Positions 33,301 to 41,979 are shown, numbered from the stretch's first letter. The stretch is 64,000 nucleotides of DNA from Perca fluviatilis (GCF_010015445.1 NC_053127.1:11700776-11764775); one strand, 5' to 3'. Notes: generated by a model not told the origin, from the sequence alone. Translations and numbers: made by a program.

Positions 33301-34161
33301 TCAACGCCAGGCTAATACAAAACGTCAAATAAACTGGACGGGTCCTGGTGACCCGAAGGACAACACAAGGGTTAACCAACCACCCAAACACGACCTGCAA
33401 ACCGCCAACTTCATGCATTATCTAAGGAATAATGTAGAGCGAGCCGTCAGTGTTGTGTTTTGGAACCCGAGGGGTATAAGACAAAGAAGCAAATTCTCGG
33501 GGCGGCCTCTGGCTCACCCAGTAAGAGCGTTCGCCCCATGTTGACGGGAGTCCTGCAGCGGCACAGGTTCGAATCCGACCTGCTGTCTTTGCTGCGTGTC
33601 ATCCCCCATCTCTCTCCCCCTTTCCTGTCTATCCACTGTCACTCTATAATAAAAGGAAAAACCCCCCCCCCCCCCCAAAAAAAAAGAATCTTAAAAAAAA
33701 AAAATTTCTCGCATGGGAAGCCAGAAACAGAAAATGTTTAGGTTTCTTGAAAAAGGACTTAAATGATGAGATCAATGATCAAACAAAATAGTTGGTCTAA
33801 TTTTTTGCCATGGATTTGTTTTCACTCAAACATATATGCATAAATGCTTTGTGGGTTTTCCATTACAGCGCCCTAATGTTTACTCCTTGTCTCTCTCTCT
33901 CTCTGAAAGGTGCTGGAGCTGCTGAAGGTGGCGTGGATGAGACGCCTCATCTTCACCGTGGGAACGTCCAGCACCACCGGCGAGCCCGACACGGTGGTGT
34001 GGAACGGCATTCACCACAAAACTGAGATGATGTCCAACTTGTCGGGCCACGGCTACCCTGACCCCAACTATTTGGACAATGTTCTGTCTGAGCTGGCCTC
34101 TCAGGGCGTGACAGAGGACTGCTTCAAACCTCCAGGCAGTAGCAGCAGCAGCAGCAGCTAG
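16268..34161 (+). CDS. dtx2: dtx2, Deltex E3 ubiquitin ligase 2 (nine coding exons)
   Basis: Join of 16268-16580, 17330-17918, 20131-20189, 25792-26004, 27706-27773, 27895-28062, 29932-30093, 32042-32131 and 33910-34161. All introns are GT-AG, every junction keeps frame, and the sum is 1914 nt (637 aa plus stop; from memory, human DTX2 is about 622). Domains: WWE1 about 36-115, WWE2 about 124-190, a Pro/Gln/Ser-rich linker, a RING with CIIC at 416-419, C452, H454, H457, C460, C476 and C479, and a Deltex C-terminal domain about 484-637. Residues matching human DTX2 S568, H582, H594 and E608 are S575, H589, H601 and E615, so ADP-ribose binding and ubiquitylation should be intact. The family ubiquitylates proteins and ADP-ribosylated targets and modulates Notch signalling. 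Linker motifs ([12 protein letters not shown]) and exon 9 favour DTX2 over DTX1 or DTX4. Confidence 0.95.
17330..17918 (+). CDS. dtx2: dtx2 coding exon 2 (WWE2 and linker)
   Basis: Acceptor tattttcag|GAAAG and donor TTAAG|gttggt, 589 nt. It encodes SVRRSLF, the second WWE domain ([15 protein letters not shown] ... GYNYIVDL ... FRRQVRRQ) and the cysteine motif ACSCQQCL with SSTGPM, which aligns with DTX2, followed by a Pro/Ser-rich linker. Confidence 0.95.
17919..20130 (+). other. dtx2: dtx2 intron 2 with repeats
   Basis: 2.2-kb intron. It starts with a short TG run (17936-17951), has a degraded SINE-like tract near 18040-18190 ('gtggctcag...tttcctgtctatctccact') and contains the element at 18517-19673. 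No exon is seen. Confidence 0.7.
18517..19673. mobile_element. Non-autonomous DNA transposon in dtx2 intron 2, with nested element
   Basis: Termini TAGGGCTGGGAC and (inverted) TTTCAGCCCTA bound about 1.16 kb, with interior 'cgatacatgggtgccgatttgtatt' typical of a common fish hAT-like family. Inside, about 18950-19340 has its own inverted ends (GGCTGGCTACACACTAGCTG ... GCCACGCAGCCGG), so a second MITE appears nested. No clear target duplication was found for the outer element. Confidence 0.65.
20131..20189 (+). CDS. dtx2: dtx2 coding exon 3
   Basis: 59-nt exon, acceptor tgtcctgcag|TGTTCC, donor GGCAG|gtaaac. It encodes [20 protein letters not shown], matching the 'V...NG...V..ALAG' stretch of Deltex proteins just before the conserved M-(A/T)-ILMSA-G-L segment. 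Phases 2 and 1 agree with both neighbours. Confidence 0.92.
22220..22924. mobile_element. TA-flanked inverted-repeat DNA transposon, 705 bp
   Basis: Termini CCGTATTTTCTGGACTATAA and, inverted, CCGTATTTTCCGGACTATAA, each directly flanked by TA (22218-22219 and 22925-22926). The repeated sub-terminal 'ctataagtcgca' is characteristic of a very common fish family. No transposase frame is visible. Confidence 0.92.
23057..24526. mobile_element. Inverted-repeat element interrupted by a nested element
   Basis: Outer ends TAGCCTGACAAGCCAGAC and, inverted, TTAGCCTAGAAATCTAGAC define a common teleost repeat, split by the element at about 23437-24454. Confidence 0.7.
23437..24454. mobile_element. Nested non-autonomous DNA transposon
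   Basis: Inverted termini ggccccgtccacacgtaccaa and, from the right, ggggccatccacacggaaacg bound about 1 kb within the outer repeat. The interior carries 'tttcaaaaaagtgcgttttcaggcagtgcgtttgca', typical of fish elements of this type. A short tga repeat flanks it, but the duplication length is unclear. Confidence 0.7.
25531..25620 (+). repeat. GT microsatellite in dtx2 intron 3
   Basis: 90 bp of uninterrupted GT repeats, followed by a short GAAT array (25625-25648). On the dtx2 sense strand this makes a UG-repeat RNA 170 nt upstream of the exon 4 acceptor. Confidence 0.97.
25792..26004 (+). CDS. dtx2: dtx2 coding exon 4 (polyGln and polySer linker)
   Basis: Acceptor ccgctccag|GCATGG, donor GGAGAG|gtagct, 213 nt. 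It begins with [11 protein letters not shown], which is conserved among Deltex proteins, and then becomes low complexity: nine Gln codons at 25857-25883, a proline/leucine-rich segment and six Ser codons at 25956-25973, ending in a basic [10 protein letters not shown] stretch that corresponds to the basic linker before the RING. Confidence 0.9.
26005..27705 (+). other. dtx2: dtx2 intron 4
   Basis: 1.7-kb intron containing the GT microsatellite listed separately. The open frames at 26273-26611 and 26886-27152 do not resemble known proteins and lack splice support. Nothing else was recognised. Confidence 0.6.
27211..27298 (+). repeat. GT microsatellite in dtx2 intron 4
   Basis: 88 bp of pure GT repeat; UG-repeat RNA on the dtx2 sense strand. 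Confidence 0.97.
27706..27773 (+). CDS. dtx2: dtx2 coding exon 5
   Basis: Acceptor tctcttttag|CCTCAG, donor GATGAG|gtaaac, 68 nt. It encodes [19 protein letters not shown], the helix that leads directly into the RING of Deltex proteins. Confidence 0.94.
27895..28062 (+). CDS. dtx2: dtx2 coding exon 6 (RING, first part)
   Basis: Acceptor tttccctcag|GATTGC, donor ACAAAG|gtacag, 168 nt in phase 0. It encodes [16 protein letters not shown], a short acidic insert and then [18 protein letters not shown], which supplies six of the eight RING zinc ligands. Confidence 0.97.
28063..29931 (+). other. dtx2: dtx2 intron 6
   Basis: 1.9-kb intron containing a 490-bp family B MITE (28871-29360). The remainder holds no recognised feature. 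Confidence 0.7.
28871..29360. mobile_element. TTAA-type MITE, family B copy 2 (full length)
   Basis: 490 bp with inverted ends TTAAAGGTCCCATGGCATG and CATGTCATGGGACCTTTAA. It shares both ends and blocks such as 'ggtgataggtgtaaaccaagccctgggtatcctgctc' (inverted) with the 289-bp copy at 10773, which lacks about 200 bp of the interior. Confidence 0.92.
29932..30093 (+). CDS. dtx2: dtx2 coding exon 7 (end of RING, start of DTC domain)
   Basis: Acceptor tttcctcag|GATGGC, donor ATACAG|gtacgt, 162 nt in phase 0. It encodes [20 protein letters not shown], with the last two zinc-binding cysteines, then [20 protein letters not shown] and [10 protein letters not shown], the start of the Deltex C-terminal domain. 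Confidence 0.97.
30191..31435. mobile_element. PIF/Harbinger-like DNA transposon in dtx2 intron 7
   Basis: Inverted termini GGCCCTCATTTATCAA and, from the right, GGCCCTCATTTATGAA bound 1245 bp, flanked by the 3-bp direct repeat aat (30188-30190, 31436-31438), as expected for PIF/Harbinger elements. On the minus strand near 31140-31000 there are broken frames resembling the end of a Harbinger nuclease ([15 protein letters not shown], then a CxxLHNI-like stretch with stops). It is probably an internally deleted, non-autonomous copy. Confidence 0.88.
31000..31150 (-). pseudogene. Harbinger-type transposase remnant
   Basis: Short minus-strand frames give an [18 protein letters not shown] motif and a downstream cysteine/histidine stretch similar to the DDE-nuclease C-terminus of Harbinger transposases. 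Frameshifts and stops interrupt it. Confidence 0.55.
31439..32041 (+). other. dtx2: dtx2 intron 7, distal part
   Basis: Sequence between the Harbinger-like element and exon 8. The minus-strand frame 31408-31779 has no recognised family similarity. The acceptor tract ends 'tcctcctccaccag'. Confidence 0.5.
32042..32131 (+). CDS. dtx2: dtx2 coding exon 8
   Basis: Acceptor ctccaccag|GGCCCG, donor AGGAAG|gtaaaa, 90 nt in phase 0. It encodes [18 protein letters not shown] and then [12 protein letters not shown], a highly conserved DTC-domain block. Confidence 0.97.
33341..33372. repeat. Short dispersed motif related to 9507-9545
   Basis: gggtcctggtgacccgaagg followed by acaacacaaggg, the same GGGTC..GTGACCCGAAGGACAA sequence seen inside the L1 remnant. 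Confidence 0.65.
33499..33670 (+). mobile_element. tRNA-derived SINE, copy 1
   Basis: The head resembles a tRNA, with an A-box-like 'tggctcacccagtaagag' and a B box ggttcgaatcc at 33566-33576. The body is 'ctgctgtctttgctgcgtgtcatcccccatctctct', and it ends near a poly-C/poly-A run. Three related copies in reverse orientation lie at 35086, 35250 and 36413. Confidence 0.8.
33910..34161 (+). CDS. dtx2: dtx2 coding exon 9 (catalytic DTC core and stop)
   Basis: Acceptor ctctctgaaag|GTGCTG, stop TAG at 34159-34161. It encodes [20 protein letters not shown] and [18 protein letters not shown], then [20 protein letters not shown] and a seven-serine tail (34138-34158). It holds the ADP-ribose-binding serine and histidines and the catalytic histidine (GHGYPD) and glutamate (LSEL). 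One position reads Gly where mammalian proteins have Glu (WN-G-IHHKT). Confidence 0.98.
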   Translation: MLELLKVAWMRRLIFTVGTSSTTGEPDTVVWNGIHHKTEMMSNLSGHGYPDPNYLDNVLSELASQGVTEDCFKPPGSSSSSSS

Positions 34162-34330
34162 GTCACAGCTCTGAGCGCCACCCACTGCTGACCAGAGTTC
34201 AAATCCCCTCAGTGGCCAGGTGGACCCTCTGCAACCTCTCTCTGTTCTTAAGTTTATTCAGCATCTGCCCGAACCTCATTGAGTGAGCAAAGGGGGAGAA
34301 GTGAGCTAAATAAAAAAAATAAATGGTCTT
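34162..34330 (+). other. dtx2: Probable dtx2 3' UTR with candidate polyadenylation signal
   Basis: Begins just after the stop. An AATAAA lies at 34309-34314, with a second overlapping A-rich AATAAA a few bases on. Cleavage would fall near 34325-34340. No downstream GT-rich element was verified, so a longer 3' UTR is possible. Confidence 0.45.
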
Positions 34331-35085
34331 GAATAGGGATGCTAATTAAATTTTTCTCTGAACGATAGGCGACCCTAGTTAACCGACAAGCAGGCAACCG
34401 AGTCCCAGTTCACCCATCCAGGATGCTCTGACACGCTTCCCATGCTCTGCGGACTTGTACTGGCCGTACAACCAGGACGTTGGGTGTACTGTCGTGGACA
34501 CATGCAGCCACTTTCCTGGAACTGCTTGTGCATGCATCAGTGTGATGAGGTTTGGGAACCGAAACCCGGTTCCAAATTTTAAATAAATAAAATAGTTCTG
34601 CTTATCGGTTTCACCTACGCCTGGTGCCCTTTTTCTGGACTGGACGACGCTGCGCAAAGCAATAGTACTTGTTTTGTTTAGGCAGCATGGCCTAGATTTG
34701 AGAGAGTTAGCAAGCACACGAGTCAGCCGTGCGCCACGGACCGCAGGTTTTCTGCTCCGCTCTGATCCCCAGTAGCGGTTTGCTGTCAGCCGCTGCCGCT
34801 CTCAATCGCGCACACGTCATTCTCAACCCAGTATGAGTTTTCCAAGATGAAAAGCATTGAATGTTCCTTTGCTTTTTAACTCCTGTTTATAATGGCCGCC
34901 AGTTCATGTATAAAGTAAACAAGCCTGCCCGTGTCTCTCAGCATGCGGCACGGAAACCGACACAGGCAGAGTGGAGCAAAGTCTCAGAGAGAAGAGCGTT
35001 TTTCTGTGAGCATGTGATCAGTTTTTACCCCGCCCTTCAGAGAATCGGAATCAAGAATCAAATGTTTGGGACTTCTCCCTTTATT

Positions 35086-35245
35086 AGATAGTGACATTGG
35101 ATAGACAGGAAAGAGGGAGAGAGAGAGAGAGAGAGAGGGGATGACACGCAGCAAAGGGCTGCAGGTCAGATTTGAACCCGGGCCGCTGCAAAGGCCTCAG
35201 CCTACATGGGGCGCGCGCTCTTACTGGGTCAGCTTGAGGCCACCC
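35086..35245 (-). mobile_element. tRNA-derived SINE, copy 2
   Basis: Reverse-oriented relative of the copy at 33499: 'gatgacacgcagcaaagggctgcaggtcagatttgaacccgg' is the complement of the body plus B box. It has a GA-rich run at its left end. Confidence 0.75.
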
Positions 35246-35249
35246 CAAG

Positions 35250-35430
35250 ATTTTTTGGCATTTTAGGCCTTTATTTGATAGGACAGCATAGACGTGAAAG
35301 GGGAGAGATGGAAAGTGGCAATACATGCAGCAAAGAGCCGCAGGTTAGAATTTAACCTGCAGCAACGACTCAGCCTCTGTACATGGGGCGCACGCTCTAC
35401 CAGGTGAGCTACCCAGGCGCCTCGGGATCA
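35250..35430 (-). mobile_element. tRNA-derived SINE, copy 3
   Basis: Immediately follows copy 2 in the same orientation, with 'atgcagcaaagagccgcaggttagaatttaacc' and the terminal 'ctaccaggtgagctacccaggcgcc', the complement of the A-box head. Confidence 0.75.
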
Positions 35431-36412
35431 AGAATCTTTAAGAACCGGAATCGATAAGCAGAATCAAAATGGTTAAAATCCAAACGATATCCAAGCCTGC
35501 GTGCGACAGACAAGTCCGCAGCTGTCAGAGCCCGTCTCCACCTGCAACGTTGTCAGCTGGGTGTCTGCCTGCCCGGCCGATTCAACCCGACAGTCCTCCT
35601 CCATATAGGGGCAGGTGTCCCGTAGCTATGCGCAGTAAACACGATAGATTTTATAGCCTATTTTACCATACAAAAAGTTTTTTTAATTACTTCCTTGAAG
35701 GCTTTCTGGAAGAATGGTTACTGCTTCACTACATTCCTGCTCATCACATGTTCCTGGAGACTGAACTCAGAAAAACAGAGCTCCTCGTACCCGAGCCTCT
35801 TTTTAATCAAACCTTCACAAACTGGAGATTGTGTGTTTTCTTCGTTTTGTTCAAGAGCCTCACATGTATCCCCTTGTCCAGTTACCATGAGAATAGCAGC
35901 TAACACTGGGGATAAAAATCTCTCTCATTAAGCACTTTAGTTCGGACGGTGCATTTAGCTGACAAGATGTGTGATTTCCCGGTAAAGGGCAATGACCTTG
36001 TTTTAAAATTGGGAAGTTATGCAATTCAAGTATTTCTGCTGAAAGCCTTTGTGTCTTGCACAAAGACACACTGAAACTTCTAGTAGCAAAGTGAGTATAT
36101 ATTAGCCTATTTGAGAAGGGGCAATACTTAACTGATGTAAATAAAAAAATAAAAAAAAGAAACAAAAAAATATGGATAAATAAATAAAATAAGCGGTTGT
36201 GTCCACAAATGCCAGTCGAGGAGAAGAACGTGCATTTCTTAACATGTAACTAGGGTTGTACCGAATAGTTCAAAGCTTTATTCATAACGTTGACAAATTT
36301 CTTTAGCATGTGTATTCATTTTGTTTGAACACTATTTCTGCACAGTTGCAGATAAAAGATTAGGCTACACTAATTAAAATTTTTTTTTGATTAACAATTC
36401 TTTTTAAGATGT

Positions 36413-36565
36413 GTGGGCATTATTTAGGCCTTTATTATGCAGGACAGCTGAAGATGTGAAGGGAGAGAGAGAATGATGTGCAGCAAAGGGCTGCAGGTTG
36501 GAATTGAACCTGGTGGTGCCCACTCTACAAGGTGAGCTAACCAGGCACCCCAACAAAACATGAAC
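36413..36565 (-). mobile_element. tRNA-derived SINE, copy 4
   Basis: Reverse-oriented: 'gatgtgcagcaaagggctgcaggttggaattgaacc' and 'caaggtgagctaaccaggcacccc'. Shorter than copy 3. Confidence 0.75.
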
Positions 36566-38143
36566 ATAACCCCCCCCCCCCCAGTCATCACCATCCACCC
36601 AGACAAAAATCTAAATATTGAAGACTGTACAAAACAAAATGGACAAACCAAATGAACATACAGTATGTATATGACAACACCATAAGGCCATCATAAACGT
36701 CTCACCCCAACTTGAGCCCTACAGAAAGCTCAATAACCGTCTCCATTTTCTAGTGTCAACATCCAATCTGGAGAACTGTTTGTATGACATCTTTTAAATG
36801 CCGACCCCTAGCCCTAATATTAATTTTATACCATTTGTAGAATTAGAGTCCAGCTGTGTAGTATTGTTTCAGATAGGAGTTATCCACACATTTCCAAAAA
36901 CGCCTCAGAGCGTCGTTTCTGTCGTAGCATAGCATTGCTACAAGCCTAAGGGCGATTATTATTATCATCATCATCATCATTATAATAATAATAATTATTA
37001 TGCCCTTATTGGATTGGCCTGCTGCCTACATTGATTGTTTTTTAGGGTGATGACCTCAGAATATAACGACTTTATAAACGAAAACATTTGTAAAGAAAAA
37101 AATAAAGAAAAAAAAGGCAACATTCGGTACAACCCTACATTTTACACTACGCCTGATTTGACCATCTGTTATATTTTACTCCCTAACCCTAATTTGATAA
37201 GCAGATGTCTAATGCACTCACATAGTGATTTTTCATGTTTTGAATATGCAGGAAATGCGCCCACGGGGCTTCCTGCTGGAATGGTTTTCGTCACGTAGTA
37301 TGTAACCGTTTGTGTGAAGGGACAAGGTTGCATCGTATATAGCTCGACGACCTCAAACCTTTTGTCTAAACAGATGGGAAGGAACGCGGAGATAGAAAAT
37401 GCTCTGGTTAAGAAATTTTCACGGTGTGACAATCAAGGTCATCGAACTCGTCTTGATTAAACAAGACACACGAAGCCGCGGCGAGCACATTATGTTCCCG
37501 CCGGCTGCAAACTCACCTTCTGTATTCACATGCATTATTTTGCTCACAGTACCTCAGTACAGTTGCTGGACTGAGTCTTGACATGTATACAAGCGAAACA
37601 GAGAAAAAAAAAAAAAAAAAAGTCTGCAATAAAGAAAAGGCTAAATGAATCCTGACTTGAGTTTTGTCCGAGGGATGCAGTTTTTAATTTACATTTAAGT
37701 TTGCTTTATGAAGAAAAGGCCTACAGTTGACAATCCACTTCCAACAATGCTGCAGTAATGTCTTCATCTGGATCATGAAAAAATGTGTGAATTAATGCCT
37801 CATGTGGGGCTTATGAGCCTCGAATATGGAGGGGAATATTGTAGTGTTAAAACCCCACGGTGCTGGTCCTCTTAAATGGCCTCGTATTACTTGGCTGCTG
37901 TACGACCAGTCAGAGTGATCAGAGCTAATGGCTCTAAGTAGATGGCTGCCTGTGGCATTATAGATTTATATTAACCATCATCTTGTTGAGAGGTACCTAC
38001 AGTAATTGTGTCCTGACCCCCACAGAAAGAAATTGAAGGTTGACAATCACAAGTTTCAGAAAATCCTCTCTGAGAAAATATACAGTAAATAAAACAAGCT
38101 GAAAGCTAGCGCCTCAGTGCATATCAGATTGCCTAGAAGTCGA

Positions 38144-39616
38144 GGGGCGTTTCTCAATACCAAGAATGCAAAGTACGGACTTATGTTCTTGGGAGAACGT
38201 TCTTGCTGGTTGTTCTTGGAAGAATAAACTCGCAAGTTCACAAGCACAGAAAACGCTGTTAACAGTTTGAGACGATGCGTTCTTCCTGTTATTGCTCAAC
38301 ACCCCCAGCACAGAGGCTACCTGCAGGGCTCCAAAATAACAGCTAGATATAAAAACCACAACAATATAACCACTTTGTATTAAAACAATCTCCGGACAAG
38401 AAAACCTCATAATGCTACAACTATTGCAATAATATTGAAAAATAAAACTAATTGAGATTTAAATTTTATTGTTTATGGTTTAGCTCAAACACCCCTTACC
38501 TATTCAAAAGAGTGGAACGCGATCCCTGTTATTAGTGTATAAGTTTAAGTCAGTTTAAATTAAAAAAATAAATAGGCATATGCACTGGTGTGTCCTATGT
38601 GTTCCTATTAGTGTTATGTGGAATTATCATTTCTATATTATTGTAGTGCACTGTATATGCCCAGGGAGATGGAAATTAGAAATTCAAATTGTAAAGGTTG
38701 TGTCTCCCCTTTAGTCTACATAACATGTCATAGCATGTTACCACTTTATGTACAACTGTTCATTTATCATAAAGACTGAAACTCAACTTCTAATAAATCA
38801 GAAAACAAAATACACCAAAAATATGAACTAAATACAAAATATAATGTAGGCTATAGCCTACGGCATAATTTAAACAAGTCTCCCGAAAAGAAATGGGTAT
38901 CTCTCATAGACTAATAATATACAGTCTATGGTATATCTCTCCTATGTATGTATGTATGTATGTATGTATGTATGTATGTATGTATTGAGTTTAACTCCAA
39001 AACGACAGTTAACACAGGTTCCCATTAATCTTATGATGGACATGTGTTGTGATATTTAAACAAACAATCCGTCAACGGCGAAATAAAAGCCTCTTATTTA
39101 CGGAACCGGTCTAAAAGACCTCCGGGGTCCTACAGCGGGGTCTCCGAGTGCGACTGTGGCCCCGGCAGGCGTAAGCTGGTGGCCGCGTCAATTTATGGAG
39201 CTCCGAAAACTTTGGAGCAAGTTGTCAATTCGGCAAAGATTTTCACAAGAAAATCTAAATCTTTCATTTCTCGCCTAAAATGTTCTCAGAAGTGAATTTA
39301 GTGATGAATAAGATGGCGAAAATTGTTAAAATTGTCCCGTTTTTTGGGCTGTCTATGTACTGGAAATCCAACCATCACTGAATGCCGAAATGAATGTTGG
39401 GATACAGGTGCTGCGAAGTTCATACAAGTTACCAACCGATGTAGCCCATGATGTAGCCTCGGTAAATGGGCGTGTCAAGAATACATCCGGGAATTTTAAC
39501 TGTTCTTGGCGAAATGGGAACTTGTGTATTGGGACAGTACTTTGGCAACACGAGATGACATTTTACAGGGACACAAGAACACAAGTCAATAGAAGAACAC
39601 CTATTGGGAAACGCCC
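38144..39616. mobile_element. Inverted-repeat non-autonomous element, about 1.47 kb
   Basis: Ends GGGCGTTTCTCAATACCAAG and, from the right, GGGCGTTTCCCAATAGG. The region around 38870-39320 is homologous, in reverse, to 53540-53760 inside another element, so internal sequence is shared between element types. A TATG microsatellite lies within it. No transposase frame is recognised. Confidence 0.65.
38943..38985. repeat. TATG tetranucleotide microsatellite
   Basis: About ten tandem units of TATG. Confidence 0.95.
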
Positions 39617-40125
39617 ATGATGTTTGCATTACCTGCAGACTTACACTGAATGCCAAAAAAAAGTGTAGAAGTTTTAATATCTCAAAAATAGAAAAGTTAT
39701 ATTGAAAAAAAGTAGAGCATGGTTTTTAAATTAAGTGCATTTGTGGCATTTGCAAACTGCTCCAGTCACCAGTAAGCATTAAGAAGTATGATCTGAGCTG
39801 TATTGTATTTGTATACATATACAGCACTGTACAAAAGTCTTAGGCAGGTGTGAAAAAGTGCTGCAAACTAAGAATGCTTTCAAAAATATAAATGATTGTA
39901 TTTGTAATCAATTTACAAAATGCAAAGTGTGCAAACAAGAAAAAAAAAAATCTAAATCTCATCAATATTTGGTGTTACTACCCTTTGCCTTCAAACCAGC
40001 ATCAATTCTTATAGCTACACTTGCAAAAAGTCAGAGATTTTATAGGATTGTAGTCAGGTGTATGGTCAACCAAGTCTAGTATATAGGTAGTTATACTGCA
40101 TCAGCAAGGTCTCTCCCAGACAAAT

Positions 40126-41245
40126 ATGTCACAGCATACTGGTGTTTCAAGATATGCTCTTCAAGCTCTTTTGAAAAAGCACAAAGAAACGGGCAACGTT
40201 GAGGATCGTAGACAGCGGTCGGACAAGAAAACTTGTGATGAAACACATCAAGCTTATTTCCCTTCGAAATCGGAAGATGTCCAGCAGTGCCATCAGCTCA
40301 GAACTGGCAGAAACCAGTGGGACCCAGGTGCACCCATCTACTGTCCGGAGAAGTCTGACCAGAAGTGGTCTTCATGGAAGAGTTGCAGCCAAATGGCCAT
40401 ACCTCCGTCACCGAAACAAGGCCAAGCGACTCAACTATGCACGAAAACATAGGAACTGGGGTGCAGAAAAATGGCAGCAGGTGCTCTGGACTGATGAGTC
40501 AAAATTTTAAATATTTGGCTGTAGCAGAAGGCAGGTTGTTTGGCTGTGAAGCGGTACAATAATGAGTGTCTGCAGGCAACAGTGAAGCATGGTGGTGCTT
40601 CCTTGCAAGTTTGGGGCTGCATTTCTGCAAATGGAGTTGGAGATTTGGTCCGGATTAATTACATGTCATTTAGCAGACACTTTTATCCAAAACGACTTAC
40701 AATTGCTATATAGGTTAGAGGTTGCACGCCTCTGGAGCAACTAGGGGTTAAGGGTCTTGCTCAGGAACACATTGGTTGATGTGGGAATCGAGCCCAGGTC
40801 TCCCACACCAAAGGTATGGGTCATAGCCACTGCACCAACACCAATGGGGTCCTCAATGCTGAGAAATACAGGCAGATACTTATCCATCATGCAATATTAT
40901 CAGGGAGGCGTATGATTGGCCCTAAATTTATTCTGCAGCAGGACAACGACCCCAAACAAACAGCCAAGAGCATTAAGAACTATCTTCAGTGTAAAGAAGA
41001 ACAAGAAGTCCTGGAAGTGATGGCACGGCCCCCCACAGAGCCCTGATCTCAGCATCATCGAGTCTGTCTGGGATAACATGGAGACAGAAGGATTTCAGGA
41101 AGCCTACATCCACAGAAGATCTGTGGTTAGATCTCCAAGATGTTCGGAACAACCTACCAGCAGAGTTCCTTCAAAAACTTTGTGCGAGTGGACCTAGAAC
41201 AGCTGATGCCGTCTTGAAGGCAAAGTGTGGTCACACCAAATATTG
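40126..41245 (+). pseudogene. Tc1-like transposase pseudogene
   Basis: Fragments occur in order across three frames. The helix-turn-helix region is at 40126-40200 (TGVSRYALQALLKKHKETGN). LISLRNRKMSSSAISSELAE, HPSTVRRSL and WQQVLWTDESKF (first catalytic Asp) come at 40199-40510. HGGGSLQVWG is near 40590, GPKFILQQDNDPKQTAKSIK (second catalytic Asp) at 40918-40980 and SPDLSIIESVWD near 41038. At least three frameshifts and an insertion at about 40658-40840 disrupt it. Confidence 0.93.
40658..40840. mobile_element. Short repeat nested in the Tc1-like transposase
   Basis: Splits the transposase codons for VRIN|GV. It contains 'catttagcagacacttttatcc' and 'aaaacgacttacaatt', a sequence family very common in teleost genomes, and ends in a tRNA-like 'gggaatcgagcccaggtctcccac' segment. 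Removing it restores continuity of the Tc1 DNA. Confidence 0.82.
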
Positions 41246-41385
41246 ATTTGATTTAGATTTCTCTTCTGTTCATTCACTGCATTTTGTTAATTGATCAAAA
41301 TAAACCATTAACACTTCCATTTTTGAAAGCATTCTTACAGCATTTTTTTCCCCATACCTGCCTAAAACTTTTGCACAGTACTGTA

Positions 41386-41979
41386 TCAACTAACAATACA
41401 ATAACAATGTATGTATAACAAAATGTATTAGTTGTATTTATGCATCTATTTCTAATGCATCTATGACTAAAGAAGCAGTTTGAGGAAAACACCCCGAGTT
41501 CCCATTTATATATTCTAAGCAAACCATCCACAACTGTCAACTGGTTGATTATATTGCTAAATGCTGATTGGTGCAATAGTATGGGACCAGCGGAGCACCA
41601 CGCTCTTCTGCGAACATTAAAATGTCAAGCTCAAGTTACAGTCGTAACGTTACTTTCAAGGCCAAGAAGCATTTCACACAAACCCTTTACAATATTTTGT
41701 GGTGTGGTTTTGCGTTACAAAAATATCCCTGTTCATGATAGCACTACGGTGTAGCATGAAACAAAGCATGAAAACATCCGTGCAACAGCGCTTCCAATGG
41801 TCACCTCTTCAGATGGGCACAAAATAACGTTACATTAAAAGTTAAACACTGTTTGAAACTAGGAAAAAAAATATATATATAATTTATAGTCTGACATTTT
41901 ACCAGGGATGGAAAGAGTATCAATTAGAATATTACTGAAGAGTAAATCAAATTTAAAAGTTTTAACTTTTTACTCAAGT
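41386..41979. other. Intergenic DNA, nothing recognised
   Basis: Non-coding sequence between two transposons. No exon or RNA gene was recognised. Confidence 0.5.

Larger units (their letters stand above)
32132..33909 (+). other. dtx2: dtx2 intron 8
   Basis: 1.8-kb intron. It contains a short dispersed motif at 33341-33372, a tRNA-derived SINE at 33499-33670 and homopolymer runs after it. No additional exon was recognised. Confidence 0.65.
34331..38143. other. Intergenic DNA between dtx2 and gtf2ird1, SINE-rich
   Basis: No gene found. 34331-35460 has the look of a degraded hAT-like element ('aggggatgctaattaa' side, 'gaacccggttcc' and 'aagaaccggaatcgataa' motifs) interrupted by SINEs. Two reverse SINEs lie at 35086-35430 and a third at 36413-36565. 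Small ATT/ATC arrays are at 36957-36998 and a poly-A run at 37602-37621. The open frames are not recognisable proteins. Confidence 0.55.
39822..41383 (+). mobile_element. Tc1-like transposon, degenerate, with nested insertion
   Basis: 1562 bp flanked by TA (39820-39821 and 41384-41385). The inverted terminal repeats begin CAGCACTGTACAAAAGTCTT on the left and CAGTACTGTGCAAAAGTTTT on the right, and stay alignable for about 60 bp to 'agaatgctttcaaaaat'. The interior encodes a Tc1-family transposase broken by frameshifts and by a 180-bp insertion. It cannot be autonomous. Confidence 0.95.

Noticed and set aside
33499..33670. A functional tRNA gene
   Set aside because: It has A- and B-box-like sequences but no complete cloverleaf or acceptor stem. 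Related diverged copies nearby show that it is a SINE.
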